From the NCBI GenBank assembly GCA_031368095.1, contig JANLQX010000514.1:1-58939 (forward strand): a stretch of 58,939 nt of DNA. The letters run 5' to 3'. This DNA comes from JANLQX01 sp031368095 (lineage in GTDB: Bacteria > Actinomycetota > Acidimicrobiia > Acidimicrobiales > JANYDT01). The notes under the pieces are model-generated. The model saw nothing but the letters and a program-made list of their open reading frames with translations, made no database searches and was not told the DNA's origin. A program made the position numbers and the translations under genes. Below, in pieces: positions 22,298 to 31,203 of the stretch (positions within the stretch are counted from its first letter, which is position 1; each line of letters opens with the position of its first letter).

Positions 22298-22618
22298 ATG
22301 TTAATGGAAATTGAAATGTTCACAGAGGACGAGTTAAAAGGAAAAGTGGCAGTGATCCGGGTATCCTCGGACGAGGAGGTCCATAGCGTCATGAACCAGA
22401 TCAACGCCTTCCAGTCCCGCAGACCGGACCTAGCTAAAGTGTTCAGCTTCATGGTGCTCCCGAAAAACATGGAAATTCGGGATGTGATGGACGTGGCTCA
22501 GGAAATGGCGCGAAAAGCAAAGGACGCACCGGCATCGCATCCTATGGTAGAGAACACAGCGGCAGACAGGGCTGAAATCGTCATACCAGGAAAGTCAAAA
22601 GCCGATGCCAAGAGCTAA
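22298..22618 (+). CDS. Hypothetical protein
   Basis: 106 residues; SD AAAAGGAG. Starts with an acidic beta/alpha segment (LKGKVAVIRVSSDEEVHSVM, NQINAFQSRRPDLAKVFSFM) and ends in a low-complexity tail. Not recognised. Overlaps the next gene by 14 bases. Confidence 0.5.
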   Translation: MLMEIEMFTEDELKGKVAVIRVSSDEEVHSVMNQINAFQSRRPDLAKVFSFMVLPKNMEIRDVMDVAQEMARKAKDAPASHPMVENTAADRAEIVIPGKSKADAKS

Positions 22619-22790
22619 GCTTCGCGATCTTGAAATAAACGCCATAGAGACAAAGCCTGGGTGGTGGCAACTGGAATTCGAATCCGGAGAAATCCACCAC
22701 GTTGAAGGGGATTTGTTTCGCGCCTTATTTAAAAAGGTGGTGGAAGAAAATTATCCAATAAAACTTGAAAAAAAGGTGGATCAGGTATGA
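22605..22790 (+). CDS. Small hypothetical protein
   Basis: 61 residues. GWWQLEFESGEIHHVEGDLF suggests a small beta barrel, followed by a helix. ATGA coupling to the next gene. Function unknown. Confidence 0.45.
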   Translation: MPRAKLRDLEINAIETKPGWWQLEFESGEIHHVEGDLFRALFKKVVEENYPIKLEKKVDQV

Positions 22791-23050
22791 CCGGCTACAC
22801 AATCAACAAGGGTGAGCGCCTGCGCGGGAACGTCAACGAGTCTCATGTGATGCTAAACCTGCCTCCATGCTCCATGCCAATGCCAAACGGAGACGGGACT
22901 AATGCCCCTACCTGGAGCAGCCCCCATCACCATACTGTTTTCAGCAGCGGAGAGCGAGAGGCCAGGAATCGCCGCGTATCAGCGCAGAACAGAAGAGTAC
23001 GCAACAATGCGAAAAAAGCAAGCGAAGTAAAACCCGTGGGAGAAATCTGA
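22787..23050 (+). CDS. Small Pro/His-containing hypothetical protein
   Basis: 87 residues, coupled (ATGA). A central NGDGTNAPTWSSPHHHTV and a basic, probably disordered C-terminus (RRVSAQNRRVRNNAKKA). No domain recognised. Stop overlaps the lysin start by one base. Confidence 0.45.
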   Translation: MTGYTINKGERLRGNVNESHVMLNLPPCSMPMPNGDGTNAPTWSSPHHHTVFSSGEREARNRRVSAQNRRVRNNAKKASEVKPVGEI

Positions 23051-23523
23051 TGAACGAGGCAAGTATAATCAAAGCGCCAAGTAGGATAAAACCAGTCGAA
23101 TTGTTTTACAAATGCGTCCATTTCAAGATACAGGAGCTTGTGGACAAGGAAACCTTTCAGGCCCTTGGGGAATCCGCCTGGATGCTTTTTGACCGGAACC
23201 TGCTTGGAGCTATGGACAGGATTCGCGAGAGGTACGATGTGGAAATCACGGTTAACAACTGGGCCACAGGCGGGCCTTTCTCGCAAAGAGGGTTCCGGTC
23301 CAGCGATTCGACAACCGGAGCCAAGCTATCCGGGCACAGAAGAGGCCAGAACTTGGATTTTGACGTGAAAGGCAAGACGGCGGACTGGGTGAGAAAAGAC
23401 ATCTTGGACAACAAGGATCATATTGATTTCATGTTGATTACGAGAATGGAGGTTGGAATCTCCTGGGTGCATATAGGCGTGGAGAACGTGCCTGGACGCA
23501 TTCTGCTTTTTAACCCGGCATAG
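23050..23523 (+). CDS. Peptidase M15-like endolysin
   Basis: 157 residues. The zinc-peptidase signature is visible: LSGHRRGQNLDFDVKG gives the SxHxxGxxxD motif (His and Asp ligands), and ITRMEVGISWVHIGV gives the catalytic Glu and the final WxH ligand. This is the D-Ala-D-Ala/L-Ala-D-Glu peptidase (hedgehog-like) fold used by phage lysins to cut the peptide part of peptidoglycan. No signal peptide, so release would need a holin; small membrane proteins upstream are candidates. Confidence 0.75.
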   Translation: MNEASIIKAPSRIKPVELFYKCVHFKIQELVDKETFQALGESAWMLFDRNLLGAMDRIRERYDVEITVNNWATGGPFSQRGFRSSDSTTGAKLSGHRRGQNLDFDVKGKTADWVRKDILDNKDHIDFMLITRMEVGISWVHIGVENVPGRILLFNPA

Positions 23524-23526
23524 CAC

Positions 23527-23724
23527 ATGGCTAAAACAGCAGCAGAGAGAGGAAAGAATTTCAGGCAGAAAAACCCTGAAAAAGTCAAGGCATACGCACA
23601 TGATGCCAGGCAACGAGAAAAGGAATACATGGAAACAAAAAAGAGAGAAAAAAGGGAACGATTGGCCAAAATAGCCCAGGAAGCCAGAAAGTCAACGCAC
23701 GAATTAAGGATGTTGCCGTGTTAG
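23527..23724 (+). CDS. Small, highly charged coiled-coil protein
   Basis: 65 residues, almost all charged (ERGKNFRQKNPEKVKAYAHD, KREKRERLAKIAQEARK), predicted as a single basic helix. Could bind nucleic acid or act as an Rz-like stem without a membrane anchor. Not recognised. Confidence 0.5.
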   Translation: MAKTAAERGKNFRQKNPEKVKAYAHDARQREKEYMETKKREKRERLAKIAQEARKSTHELRMLPC

Positions 23725-24032
23725 GCAAAGTCATGGAAGAAATAGGTCTTGAAGGCCTTTTCGAAACCATTATCAAGGGTGAAAACTTTAGTGGCGAGGC
23801 TTTACGAGTGCTGAAAAAGGCTGAAATATCCGCCAAAAAGGAAGGGCAAAAAGTCGGAGTCACGCACCTGGTTCTTGCCATGCTTTGCGAAAACACCACA
23901 GAAACCAATGCTTTGGAAAAAGCGTTCCAGGCTGGTGAGGCAATAATTGCCGCTACGGAAAGTATTAAAAACGTGATCGAATCCTTTAAAATAGCAAAAA
24001 ATGAGGCGTATCCTCAAAAACCTAAACACTAG
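23718..24032 (+). CDS. Stand-alone Clp N-terminal-domain-like protein
   Basis: 104 residues. FSGEALRVLKKAEISAKKEG followed by QKVGVTHLVLAMLCE resembles one half of the Clp_N repeat of ClpA/ClpC (FT..A..VL..A...A...G...IGTEHLLLGLL). Clp N-domains receive substrates and adaptors, so a free copy could recruit or block host Clp protease. GTG start at 23718 overlaps the previous stop; ATG 23733 is the alternative start. Confidence 0.5.
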   Translation: MLGKVMEEIGLEGLFETIIKGENFSGEALRVLKKAEISAKKEGQKVGVTHLVLAMLCENTTETNALEKAFQAGEAIIAATESIKNVIESFKIAKNEAYPQKPKH

Positions 24033-24043
24033 GAAAAAGAATT

Positions 24044-24571
24044 ATGTCGGAAGATCTTAAGAAAACAGGGAGGGTTCGAGTTCCGGCAAAGCACAAAAGG
24101 AACTTCGAGGAGACCCATGAAATACTCACGGAAGCCTATGTGACGTTTCTAACCAATGGCTACCCGAAATACCCCAACCCAAAAATGAAGCAGCCGACGA
24201 TCAAGCAGCTTTGCGAAATCGCAGAAATGAACAAGAGGACAGTGGAAAGACACCTGGCGGAACTCGACAAAGACCTGAACTTCACCCGTCGAGCAAGCAA
24301 GTACAGACTGGCATCCGATGTGATTATGAAGTCATGGCTAAAAGCAGCAGTCAAAGGGAACGTCGCTGCCGGTGAGAAATTCATGCAGGTATCCGAACAG
24401 ATTAATTTCGGGTCCATTGTGAAAATAGAGACTGGAGATCTTTATCCCGGGCCGGATTTGGTGAAGCTAGGCAAAGAAGACTTGATAGCCTATAAAGCCC
24501 TTATGAAGAAGATGGCCGGAAAGGCGGAAAGTGGTAACTCTCAACCCGCACCACGAACTACACAGGATTGA
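24044..24571 (+). CDS. Terminase small subunit
   Basis: 175 residues directly before the large subunit, overlapping it by 41 bases. A central helix-turn-helix (PTIKQLCEIAEMNKRTVERH) would bind the packaging site, and an alpha-helical C-terminal half would oligomerise. The assignment rests mainly on HTH plus position. Confidence 0.7.
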   Translation: MSEDLKKTGRVRVPAKHKRNFEETHEILTEAYVTFLTNGYPKYPNPKMKQPTIKQLCEIAEMNKRTVERHLAELDKDLNFTRRASKYRLASDVIMKSWLKAAVKGNVAAGEKFMQVSEQINFGSIVKIETGDLYPGPDLVKLGKEDLIAYKALMKKMAGKAESGNSQPAPRTTQD

Positions 24572-25973
24572 GGTCGAAGAAGCCCGTCGAGAACTGATTC
24601 CGTACATTAAGGGCAATATTCCCGGGTACATAGACGGTTGGGTGCACCAAAAGATTGCCGCAGCCCTGGAGCAGTTTTCAAGGGATGTGGTAGCCCTGAA
24701 ATCCCCTCGTTTAATGCTATTTATGCCCCCCCGGCACGGAAAAAGTGAATTATCGAGCCAAAACTTTCCAGCCTGGCACCTCGGGCATCACCCCGAGCAT
24801 GAAATCATTGCTGCATCCTACAACATCGACAAGGGCGAGGACTATTCCGAAAAGGCTTTAGAGTACGCGCAGGGCGAGTGGCATAAGCAGGTGTTCCCAG
24901 GCTTCGAATTCAAGGGTAAGAAGCAAAGCCGTTCCCACTGGAAGACCAAAAAAGGCGGAAAGATGCTCGGTACTGGTGTGGGTGGCGCCATTACCGGTAA
25001 AGGAGCGCACATTGTAATCCTGGATGACTTGGTGAAGAACTGGGAAGAGGCTATTTCCAAGACCAAGCGAGAAACAGCCTGGAACTTCTACACGTCCACC
25101 ATTCGCACGCGCCTTGCCCCAGGCGCTGGCATAATTCTGATCATGACCAGGTGGCATGAGGACGACGTGGCCGGCAGGCTCCTCAAAAAGATGGAGGAGA
25201 ACGCGGCAATCCGCCGATGGCAGATAATCGAGTTCCCGGCAATCGCGGAGAAGGACGAAGAGTTCCGAAAGAATGGTGAAGCCCTGCACCCCGAGCGGTA
25301 TGGGTTGCCAGATTTGAAGGAAATCGAGGTTGAGGTTGGGCCCCGCGTCTGGATCTCTCTGTATCAGCAAAAGCCGCGTCCGCTTGGTGGACAGTATATC
25401 CGAGCTTCCTGGTTCAAGCGAATTTCCGTAGCGGAAATGCCAAAGCCGACGCGAGAGGTGCGGTTCTGGGATCTTGCTGTAAAGGCAGCCCAGGCAAACG
25501 ATGAGTCTGCCAGTGTGCGAATGTTCATTGTGTCCAAGATCCCAGAAGGCGGACGGACTCCGTTGACATACGTGTACCTTCGAATGATGACAGCCTACAA
25601 AAAGGAATGGCCGGACAGCAAAAAGACCATTATTGCCCTGGCTTTGGCCGAGAAAATACCGATCGGCATCGAAGCCAATTCAGCTTTCGAAATCGCCGTG
25701 CAGGAGATCCGCGCCGACCTTAAGGGAAAGATCAATGTGACTGGAATCTCGATGTCCACGGACAAGCTCACGCGGGCATTGCCGTGGATGGACTTGGCTG
25801 AGGCTGGCCGAGTGTTCCTAGTTGACGGCGAAGGAGCTGATTGGATACCCGCTTTTCTTTCGGAGTGCGAAAGCTGGGATCCGCTGGAGAGCGCTCAGGC
25901 CGACAATCGAATTGACGCGGTTTCCGGAGCATATATGATGGTTGGAGTTAAAAAAATGGCCAAAATTATATGA
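24531..25973 (+). CDS. Terminase large subunit
   Basis: 480 residues, GTG start. ATPase motor: Walker A FMPPRHGKSE at about 65-72, Walker B IVILDDL with D165/D166, and IILIMTRWHEDD as the coupling motif. The C-terminal RNase H-like nuclease begins near VRFWDLAVKAA (first Asp). It pumps DNA into the prohead and cuts the concatemer. Length is normal for the family. Confidence 0.95.
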   Translation: MVTLNPHHELHRIEVEEARRELIPYIKGNIPGYIDGWVHQKIAAALEQFSRDVVALKSPRLMLFMPPRHGKSELSSQNFPAWHLGHHPEHEIIAASYNIDKGEDYSEKALEYAQGEWHKQVFPGFEFKGKKQSRSHWKTKKGGKMLGTGVGGAITGKGAHIVILDDLVKNWEEAISKTKRETAWNFYTSTIRTRLAPGAGIILIMTRWHEDDVAGRLLKKMEENAAIRRWQIIEFPAIAEKDEEFRKNGEALHPERYGLPDLKEIEVEVGPRVWISLYQQKPRPLGGQYIRASWFKRISVAEMPKPTREVRFWDLAVKAAQANDESASVRMFIVSKIPEGGRTPLTYVYLRMMTAYKKEWPDSKKTIIALALAEKIPIGIEANSAFEIAVQEIRADLKGKINVTGISMSTDKLTRALPWMDLAEAGRVFLVDGEGADWIPAFLSECESWDPLESAQADNRIDAVSGAYMMVGVKKMAKII

Positions 25974-25977
25974 AATC

Positions 25978-26012
25978 TGGAATAATAGCTTTAACATGAA
26001 AAGTATATTCCA
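25978..26012. promoter_or_regulatory. TGGAATA ... TATTCCA pair before the portal gene
   Basis: TGGAATA (25978-25984) and TATTCCA (26006-26012) face each other across 21 bases in the gap between terminase and portal. Same half-site family as at 28224 and 40766. No clear TTGACA promoter accompanies it. Confidence 0.45.
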
Positions 26013-26049
26013 TAAAATGAAATACATTTAGAACGAAAAGGGGGCCTCT

Positions 26050-28104
26050 CTGCCTTTTAAAACAAGCTTTCCATTCTGGGGGTTAAAAAAGAAGGGCGTG
26101 GAGTTTTCCGACTTCATGCGAGATCTCCGTTACGATAACGGCGATGGGACAGATGTTCGTCAGGCCTATAAGAAAAATGTTTGGGTTTATGCATGCGTTC
26201 GAGCCATTTTCAATGGGCAGAATACCGTACCTTGGTACCTCCGCGATGAACGAACCCAAGAGCGCGTTAAAAAAACCAATCCATGGCAGCGCCTATTCCT
26301 GAATCCTAACCCGCTTATGGAATGCATGCAGGTCTGGAAGATGCATACCATACTTTTCGAAACCAAGGGTGAGTCTTTTTGGCTTTTGTTCGATGCGTAC
26401 ATGAAGCCTGTTGCGCTAAATGCGGTTCCGGATTCAATGTGGGTTTACGGGCCCGATAAAGTAACGCCATGGATTGATACCGATACACAGACATTCAAAG
26501 GGTGGAAGTACAAAGCACGCCTAGACCGGGAAGAGTACCAGTACTTCCGACCATGGCAGGTGCTGCGATTCTTCGACGTGGACCCAGACAATGTATTCAG
26601 GGCTTTAGCGCCTATCGAGCCAGCATCAATGTCCATTAAGGTTCAGGGCAAGGCTATGGGATTCAATGAGTCCTATTTGGACAATGGAGCAAAGGTTGAC
26701 GGCGTAATTAATATCGACGCTGAGACTTATCAGGCAATGGGTGAAGAAGGCTTGGAGGCCATGCAGGAACGCTTTGCCGATAGGTACGGCGGATACCGTA
26801 AGAACGGAAAGACCCCAATTATCGCGGGCGGAGATTTCAAGCCTACTGGTTCCGGTCCAAAAGACATGGACTTCCAGAACCTTTCGGAATGGACAAGAGA
26901 GGAGATCATCGGTGCTTTTGGTGTGCCAGAACTACTGGTAGGCCTAACTAAAAATTTAAACATGGCGACTTCTCAAGAAGAAATCAAGATGTTTTTCACT
27001 AACAATGTCATTCCAAAGCTTGACTACTGCGCTTCCGTAATCAACAACAAGCTTCTGCTTGGAACCGGTGTGGAGTTCTATTGGGATAAGCACGCAATTA
27101 AAGCCCTTCAAGATGCCTTGGACTCAAAGGTGGCCAACGCTGTTGAGCTTGTTACTGTTCTCGGGTACTCAACCAACGAAGTAAACAGAAAATTGGAATT
27201 GGGCATGGATGAAATCAAGGAGAAGTGGGCGGATACGCCTGTGGACCCAAGAACACTGAACCAGGCGGCCCCGACTGTTCCTCCAGGAAAAGGCAGCAAA
27301 AAGTCCGAAGAGATGTCCGATCCAGAATTGATTAGCCTGTCCGCCGATCGAGACGTGGCGATGGAATACTGGAACGATGTTGTGAGGCCGGTCGAAAATC
27401 GAATGCGGCCTAAAATTGTGTCGTACTGGCTACGGATGAAGAAAGACCAGCTCGAAAGGTTTGATTCGAAGTTTGGGAAGGAAGCGTCTGTATTATCAAA
27501 GTCATTCGAGGATGATTTGCAGCAGGCGATGTTCGACAGCGAGAAGTGGGACAACAAGCTTCGATCTGAAAGTCTTCCTTTCCACCAACAGGCGTTCACT
27601 AATTCGGTCGCTCATTTGCGCGAAGAAATCGACACGTTCTATGTATTCAAGCCCGGTTCGGAAAAGGTGGCCGCGCTCCTGGCACAAAAGAACAGCCGAA
27701 TCACCGGAGTGAACGACACTTTTAAAGAATCCCTGCTTGCCAGTCTGGCCGAGGGAGTAAAGCTGGGCGAGAGCATTCCTGTGCTTCGCGGTCGAATAGT
27801 CACGCAGTTCAGCGCGAAGATTGACACGGCGAATACCATTGCCAGGACCGAGACGGCGCAAGCCGCTGGAATGGTTCGCCACATGGCAATGGAGGATGAG
27901 GGCCTACTGAAAAGGTGGGTATCCGCCCATGATGGCCATGAGAGAAGCGCCCACCTCCGGTTTAATAACCTGCCGGCAAAAAGCTTGAATTACGAATATG
28001 CCAAGGGCTTGAAATTCCCCTGCGATCCTGATTGCAGTGACGCGGCACAGGTATGCAACTGTCGATGCTTTGAGAAAGCGGAGCGAAGGCCGGAAGCTCA
28101 GTGA
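26050..28104 (+). CDS. Portal protein fused to MuF-type head morphogenesis domain
   Basis: 684 residues if it starts at CTG 26050; the first standard start is GTG 26098. The extra N-terminus (PFKTSFPFWGLKKKGVEFSD) is typical of portal proteins, and GGGG-rich SD sequence stands six bases before the CTG, whereas GTG 26098 has poor spacing. Residues 1-400 are an HK97-type portal (WVYACVRAIFNGQNTVPWYL; EIIGAFGVPELLVG). After a KGSKKSEE linker, the C-terminal third (RIVTQFSAKIDTANTIARTE, KRWVSAHDGHERSAH, CDPDCSDAAQVCNCRC) is a phage Mu F-like domain. Most phages encode these as separate genes. Confidence 0.88.
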   Translation: MPFKTSFPFWGLKKKGVEFSDFMRDLRYDNGDGTDVRQAYKKNVWVYACVRAIFNGQNTVPWYLRDERTQERVKKTNPWQRLFLNPNPLMECMQVWKMHTILFETKGESFWLLFDAYMKPVALNAVPDSMWVYGPDKVTPWIDTDTQTFKGWKYKARLDREEYQYFRPWQVLRFFDVDPDNVFRALAPIEPASMSIKVQGKAMGFNESYLDNGAKVDGVINIDAETYQAMGEEGLEAMQERFADRYGGYRKNGKTPIIAGGDFKPTGSGPKDMDFQNLSEWTREEIIGAFGVPELLVGLTKNLNMATSQEEIKMFFTNNVIPKLDYCASVINNKLLLGTGVEFYWDKHAIKALQDALDSKVANAVELVTVLGYSTNEVNRKLELGMDEIKEKWADTPVDPRTLNQAAPTVPPGKGSKKSEEMSDPELISLSADRDVAMEYWNDVVRPVENRMRPKIVSYWLRMKKDQLERFDSKFGKEASVLSKSFEDDLQQAMFDSEKWDNKLRSESLPFHQQAFTNSVAHLREEIDTFYVFKPGSEKVAALLAQKNSRITGVNDTFKESLLASLAEGVKLGESIPVLRGRIVTQFSAKIDTANTIARTETAQAAGMVRHMAMEDEGLLKRWVSAHDGHERSAHLRFNNLPAKSLNYEYAKGLKFPCDPDCSDAAQVCNCRCFEKAERRPEAQ

Positions 28105-28223
28105 GCTTGCTTTGCGTGCAGTCATTCGGATGCCCCTATCAAAAAAATGATGTTTCATGGCAAAAAAAGAGTCAGCACCCCTTTTTTCTTGTTGCAACTC
28201 GAAGTATTATCGAGATGAAGCAT

Positions 28224-28243
28224 TATTCCATAAAGGTGGAATA
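28224..28243. promoter_or_regulatory. TATTCCA-TAAAGG-TGGAATA palindrome with TAAAGGTG
   Basis: TATTCCA (28224-28230) and TGGAATA (28237-28243) are inverted across six bases, with TAAAGGTG (28231-28238) between them, so both recurrent elements are combined. It stands 26 bases before the prohead protease start. The preceding stretch 28105-28220 holds A- and T-runs but no gene. Confidence 0.5.
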
Positions 28244-28269
28244 CTGAAAACACAGCGGAGAAAAAGCGC

Positions 28270-29373
28270 ATGAGCTTGAAACTGAAGCAACTCCTCGCAA
28301 CGCTGGCTCTCGAAGGCACGCGCACCATGTTATACGATAACAAGGGTGAAGGGTTCATGCCTGCCGAGGCTTTAGCAAAGTCCTTAGTCACCGCTGGCTC
28401 TGAAATCTCCACCACTGAATACCTGGAGATCTGCGATAAAAACGGTTTCAACCCCGAAGAAGATCCTTTGGATTTGGCAAATCAAACCTTGTCGGCCGAG
28501 GACAGGGCTACCCGCAAAACAGCCTATTTGGCCAAGCTGGTTTCTGAAAACAAAGCATCCAAAGTCTTGGAGCAGGATCGAATCCTTACCTTCAGAGCTT
28601 CCGACGAAAGCGTAGATAGGGCCGGAGACATCGTTCGGGTTGCAGGCTGGGAATTCACCGATTTCGAAAAGAACCCGGTATTTCTGGACGGGCACGACTA
28701 TCGCAAAGCTCCGATTGGCCGAGTGGTCAAGGTCTGGAAAGAGGAAAGCGACTCAGGAGCGGCAACAGGCAAGTCCATCATGGCTCGCGTTTACTTTCCT
28801 AACAAGGACATTTCCGAAGCTTCCGACGCTGCATATCGCGGAGTCAAAGGCGGCTTGTACAGCGCTGTTTCGGTTGGCTTTCAGCCTTCCTCAATCAACA
28901 ACCCAGAAGGCCAAGAAGAGCGCGATGCGCTTGGCCTTGGCCGGTATGGCGTGGAATTCCTAAAGCAAAAACTATGGGAGCTTTCCCTGGTCACCGTACC
29001 AGCGAACTCCAATGCCCTGGTTATCAACTCGGCCGAGCATGCCGAAATCTGTACTAAAATGGGTGTGCCGTTTGAATTAACTGAGAAAACTATTGAGTCC
29101 TCCGCCCCCGATATTTCAGCCGAAATAAAAGGATTCCGCGAAGAAATTTCCGGACTACGAGCGGATATAAAGTCTATCCTGGGCCTTTTCAAAGACCTCT
29201 CAGAAACAGTTAAAACTATCGAACAGTCCTGTGTGGAAATCATAACCCGATCGATTAAGTCAGACGCGAATGACGGCGGAGCTGGCCCCAGCCAAAAGGC
29301 TCCCGATGCTGTTGAAGCGCCAGACAGTTTCGAGAAGGCTTTGGAAGCCATCAAAGGCCTTAAAGTCTCGTAA
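28270..29373 (+). CDS. Prohead serine protease
   Basis: 367 residues. After a 90-residue N-terminal extension, the U35-type protease core reads DRAGDIVRVAGWEFTDFEKN, PVFLDGHD (catalytic His), GLYSAVSVGFQP (catalytic Ser) and LWELSLVTVPANSNAL. The C-terminal 100 residues include a coiled coil (EIKGFREEISGLRADIKSIL), probably a scaffold-like part as in fused protease-scaffolds. It matures the capsid before packaging. Confidence 0.9.
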   Translation: MSLKLKQLLATLALEGTRTMLYDNKGEGFMPAEALAKSLVTAGSEISTTEYLEICDKNGFNPEEDPLDLANQTLSAEDRATRKTAYLAKLVSENKASKVLEQDRILTFRASDESVDRAGDIVRVAGWEFTDFEKNPVFLDGHDYRKAPIGRVVKVWKEESDSGAATGKSIMARVYFPNKDISEASDAAYRGVKGGLYSAVSVGFQPSSINNPEGQEERDALGLGRYGVEFLKQKLWELSLVTVPANSNALVINSAEHAEICTKMGVPFELTEKTIESSAPDISAEIKGFREEISGLRADIKSILGLFKDLSETVKTIEQSCVEIITRSIKSDANDGGAGPSQKAPDAVEAPDSFEKALEAIKGLKVS

Positions 29374-29406
29374 TCACATCAAACCATTTTTTAAGGAGTA
29401 TTTAGA

Positions 29407-30597
29407 ATGACACCAGAACAGATTGCATCCCTGAAAGCAGCCCTTGAAGCCAAAGTAGCTGAGGGATTGATCTCCTTGGCATCGGCAAACAAGAGCCTGG
29501 AAGAAACCATTAAGAACATGGGCATCCAGATCGACGCTGTGAAATCCAAGCTCGCCGTCAGCCTGCCTGGCGTGGACCTTGGCACCAAGGATTCTGAGAA
29601 ATTCAGCTTCCTTCGTGTTTTCACCGGCCTCAAGACCGGAAACTGGAAGCATGCCGGCTTCGAAAAAGAAATCATGGACCAGACCCAGGAAAAGGCTTTG
29701 TCCGCTGGATCCGGTTCAACCGGTGGATTCATTGTTCCTGTTGAGTTCTCCCGTCAGCTCATCGAATTGTTCTACGCTCAGAGCGTGGTGATGAAGATGG
29801 GTGCAAGCCGCATCAACCCAACCGGAATTCCTTTCGAAATGCCCAAGATGATTGGCGGAGCTTCCGCTGCATGGGCAGATGAAGGTGCAACCATTTCGGA
29901 ATCCCAGCCCGCCTTCGGCAAGATTTCGATGACTCCGAAATACCTGACGGCATTGGTGCCCATGAGCGACCGCCTGATCGCCTACAGCGATCCGGCCGCC
30001 GAAGCCCTGGTCCGTAAGGACATTGTTCGCGCCTTGGATTTGAAGCTTGACTTCGGTTGCCTGTACGGCGATGGAACTCTTTCCAGCCCCGTCGGCATCG
30101 TCAACCAGGAGGGAATCAATACCCTCGAAGTCGGCGCGAACGGCGATGACCCCACCTATGATTTCATGATCGACATGGAAGGACAAGTGGAAGATGCGAA
30201 CGCCTTGGATGGCGAGCTTGGTTTCATTTCCAATCCCGCTGTCTTCCGTAAAATTCGGAAGCAAAAGGTTGCTCAATACGCCGGTCAGACCGATGGCAAT
30301 CCTTTGTTCCAGCCCATTATGACCAAGGACCAGCTCACTGGTGCAATTGGCAAGTGGGCATCCTCAACCCAGGTTTCCAAGACCAGGGCCAAAGGCTCAG
30401 CCACCACTCTTTCCAGCCTGATCTATGGCAACTGGGCCGAACTGCTTGTAGCGGTATGGGGATCCTTGGTGTTGAAGTCCTCCGACCAGGTGTACTTCAA
30501 GCAGAACATTACTTGCCTCAAGGCAGTGATGGAAGCGGACTGCGCTCTGCGCCACGCCAAATCGTTCAGCTACGCACCTTACGTCACGACCATCTAA
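29407..30597 (+). CDS. HK97-fold major capsid protein
   Basis: 396 residues. The N-terminal 90 residues are a helical delta-like scaffold domain; the mature capsid probably begins near GSTGGFIVPVEFSRQLIELF. Landmarks: AAWADEGATISESQPAFGKI, MTPKYLTALVPMSDRLIAYS, LDFGCLYGDGTLSSPVGI and the C-terminal YFKQNITCLKAVMEADCALR. Followed by a terminator, as expected for the most expressed structural gene. Confidence 0.95.
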   Translation: MTPEQIASLKAALEAKVAEGLISLASANKSLEETIKNMGIQIDAVKSKLAVSLPGVDLGTKDSEKFSFLRVFTGLKTGNWKHAGFEKEIMDQTQEKALSAGSGSTGGFIVPVEFSRQLIELFYAQSVVMKMGASRINPTGIPFEMPKMIGGASAAWADEGATISESQPAFGKISMTPKYLTALVPMSDRLIAYSDPAAEALVRKDIVRALDLKLDFGCLYGDGTLSSPVGIVNQEGINTLEVGANGDDPTYDFMIDMEGQVEDANALDGELGFISNPAVFRKIRKQKVAQYAGQTDGNPLFQPIMTKDQLTGAIGKWASSTQVSKTRAKGSATTLSSLIYGNWAELLVAVWGSLVLKSSDQVYFKQNITCLKAVMEADCALRHAKSFSYAPYVTTI

Positions 30598-30604
30598 ATC
30601 ATTA

Positions 30605-30638
30605 GCCCCTCCTCTGTCGCGGGGGAGGGCGCTTTTTT
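30605..30638 (+). terminator. Rho-independent terminator after capsid gene
   Basis: GCCCCTCC pairs with GGAGGGC (one bulged C) around a short loop and is followed by GCTTTTTT. It sits eight bases after the capsid stop and should set the capsid-to-downstream expression ratio. Confidence 0.8.
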
Positions 30639-30687
30639 CCTTGCGGTGTTTTACTAGACAACAATAAACCTTTTCCGGAGTTATCCA

Positions 30688-31161
30688 ATGAGACATGCAC
30701 TTCATGAAAGAATCAAGCCGATCAACCTGATCACGCCTGCATCCAGGGCATCAGCCGCCGTCACCCATAACGGTCAGGCTGCCGGCAACGTCGGATATGA
30801 CCTTACCGCCATCAAGGCCCGCGAAGTCGCTGTTCTCTTGGTGATGGGAACCATTGCTACCGGTGGCGCTCTCGCTGTCACTCTGAAACACGGCGATGTG
30901 ATCGCAACCACCGATGCGTCCTACGTCACCGTTGTGGATGGTGCCGCTAACCAAGCAGTGCTGAATGTTGCGGACACTGACGGCGGGAAAATCTACCTCG
31001 CTCGCCTCCGGGCTGAGGTACTGAAGAAGTTCCTGGATGTTCAGATCTCGCAAACCGGCGCGGTCGCCATTCTGTACAACGTCGTGTTGCTGTTCGGAGA
31101 CTCTCTTGCGGAAGCCATCGCGCAAACCGCAGGCGTCGTGTTCTTCAGCCACAACCCGTAA
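30688..31161 (+). CDS. Small head protein, decoration candidate
   Basis: 157 residues between capsid and connector genes. Beta-rich (VAVLLVMGTIATGGALAVTL, DASYVTVVDGAANQAVLNVA) with a repeated 'cosmetic' pattern used by capsid decoration or head proteins. No recognised family. SD GGAG at about 30678. Confidence 0.5.
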   Translation: MRHALHERIKPINLITPASRASAAVTHNGQAAGNVGYDLTAIKAREVAVLLVMGTIATGGALAVTLKHGDVIATTDASYVTVVDGAANQAVLNVADTDGGKIYLARLRAEVLKKFLDVQISQTGAVAILYNVVLLFGDSLAEAIAQTAGVVFFSHNP

Positions 31162-31203
31162 TCAGTACTCGGATTTCATAAGCCAAATAGGAGGGACGAA
31201 CCC

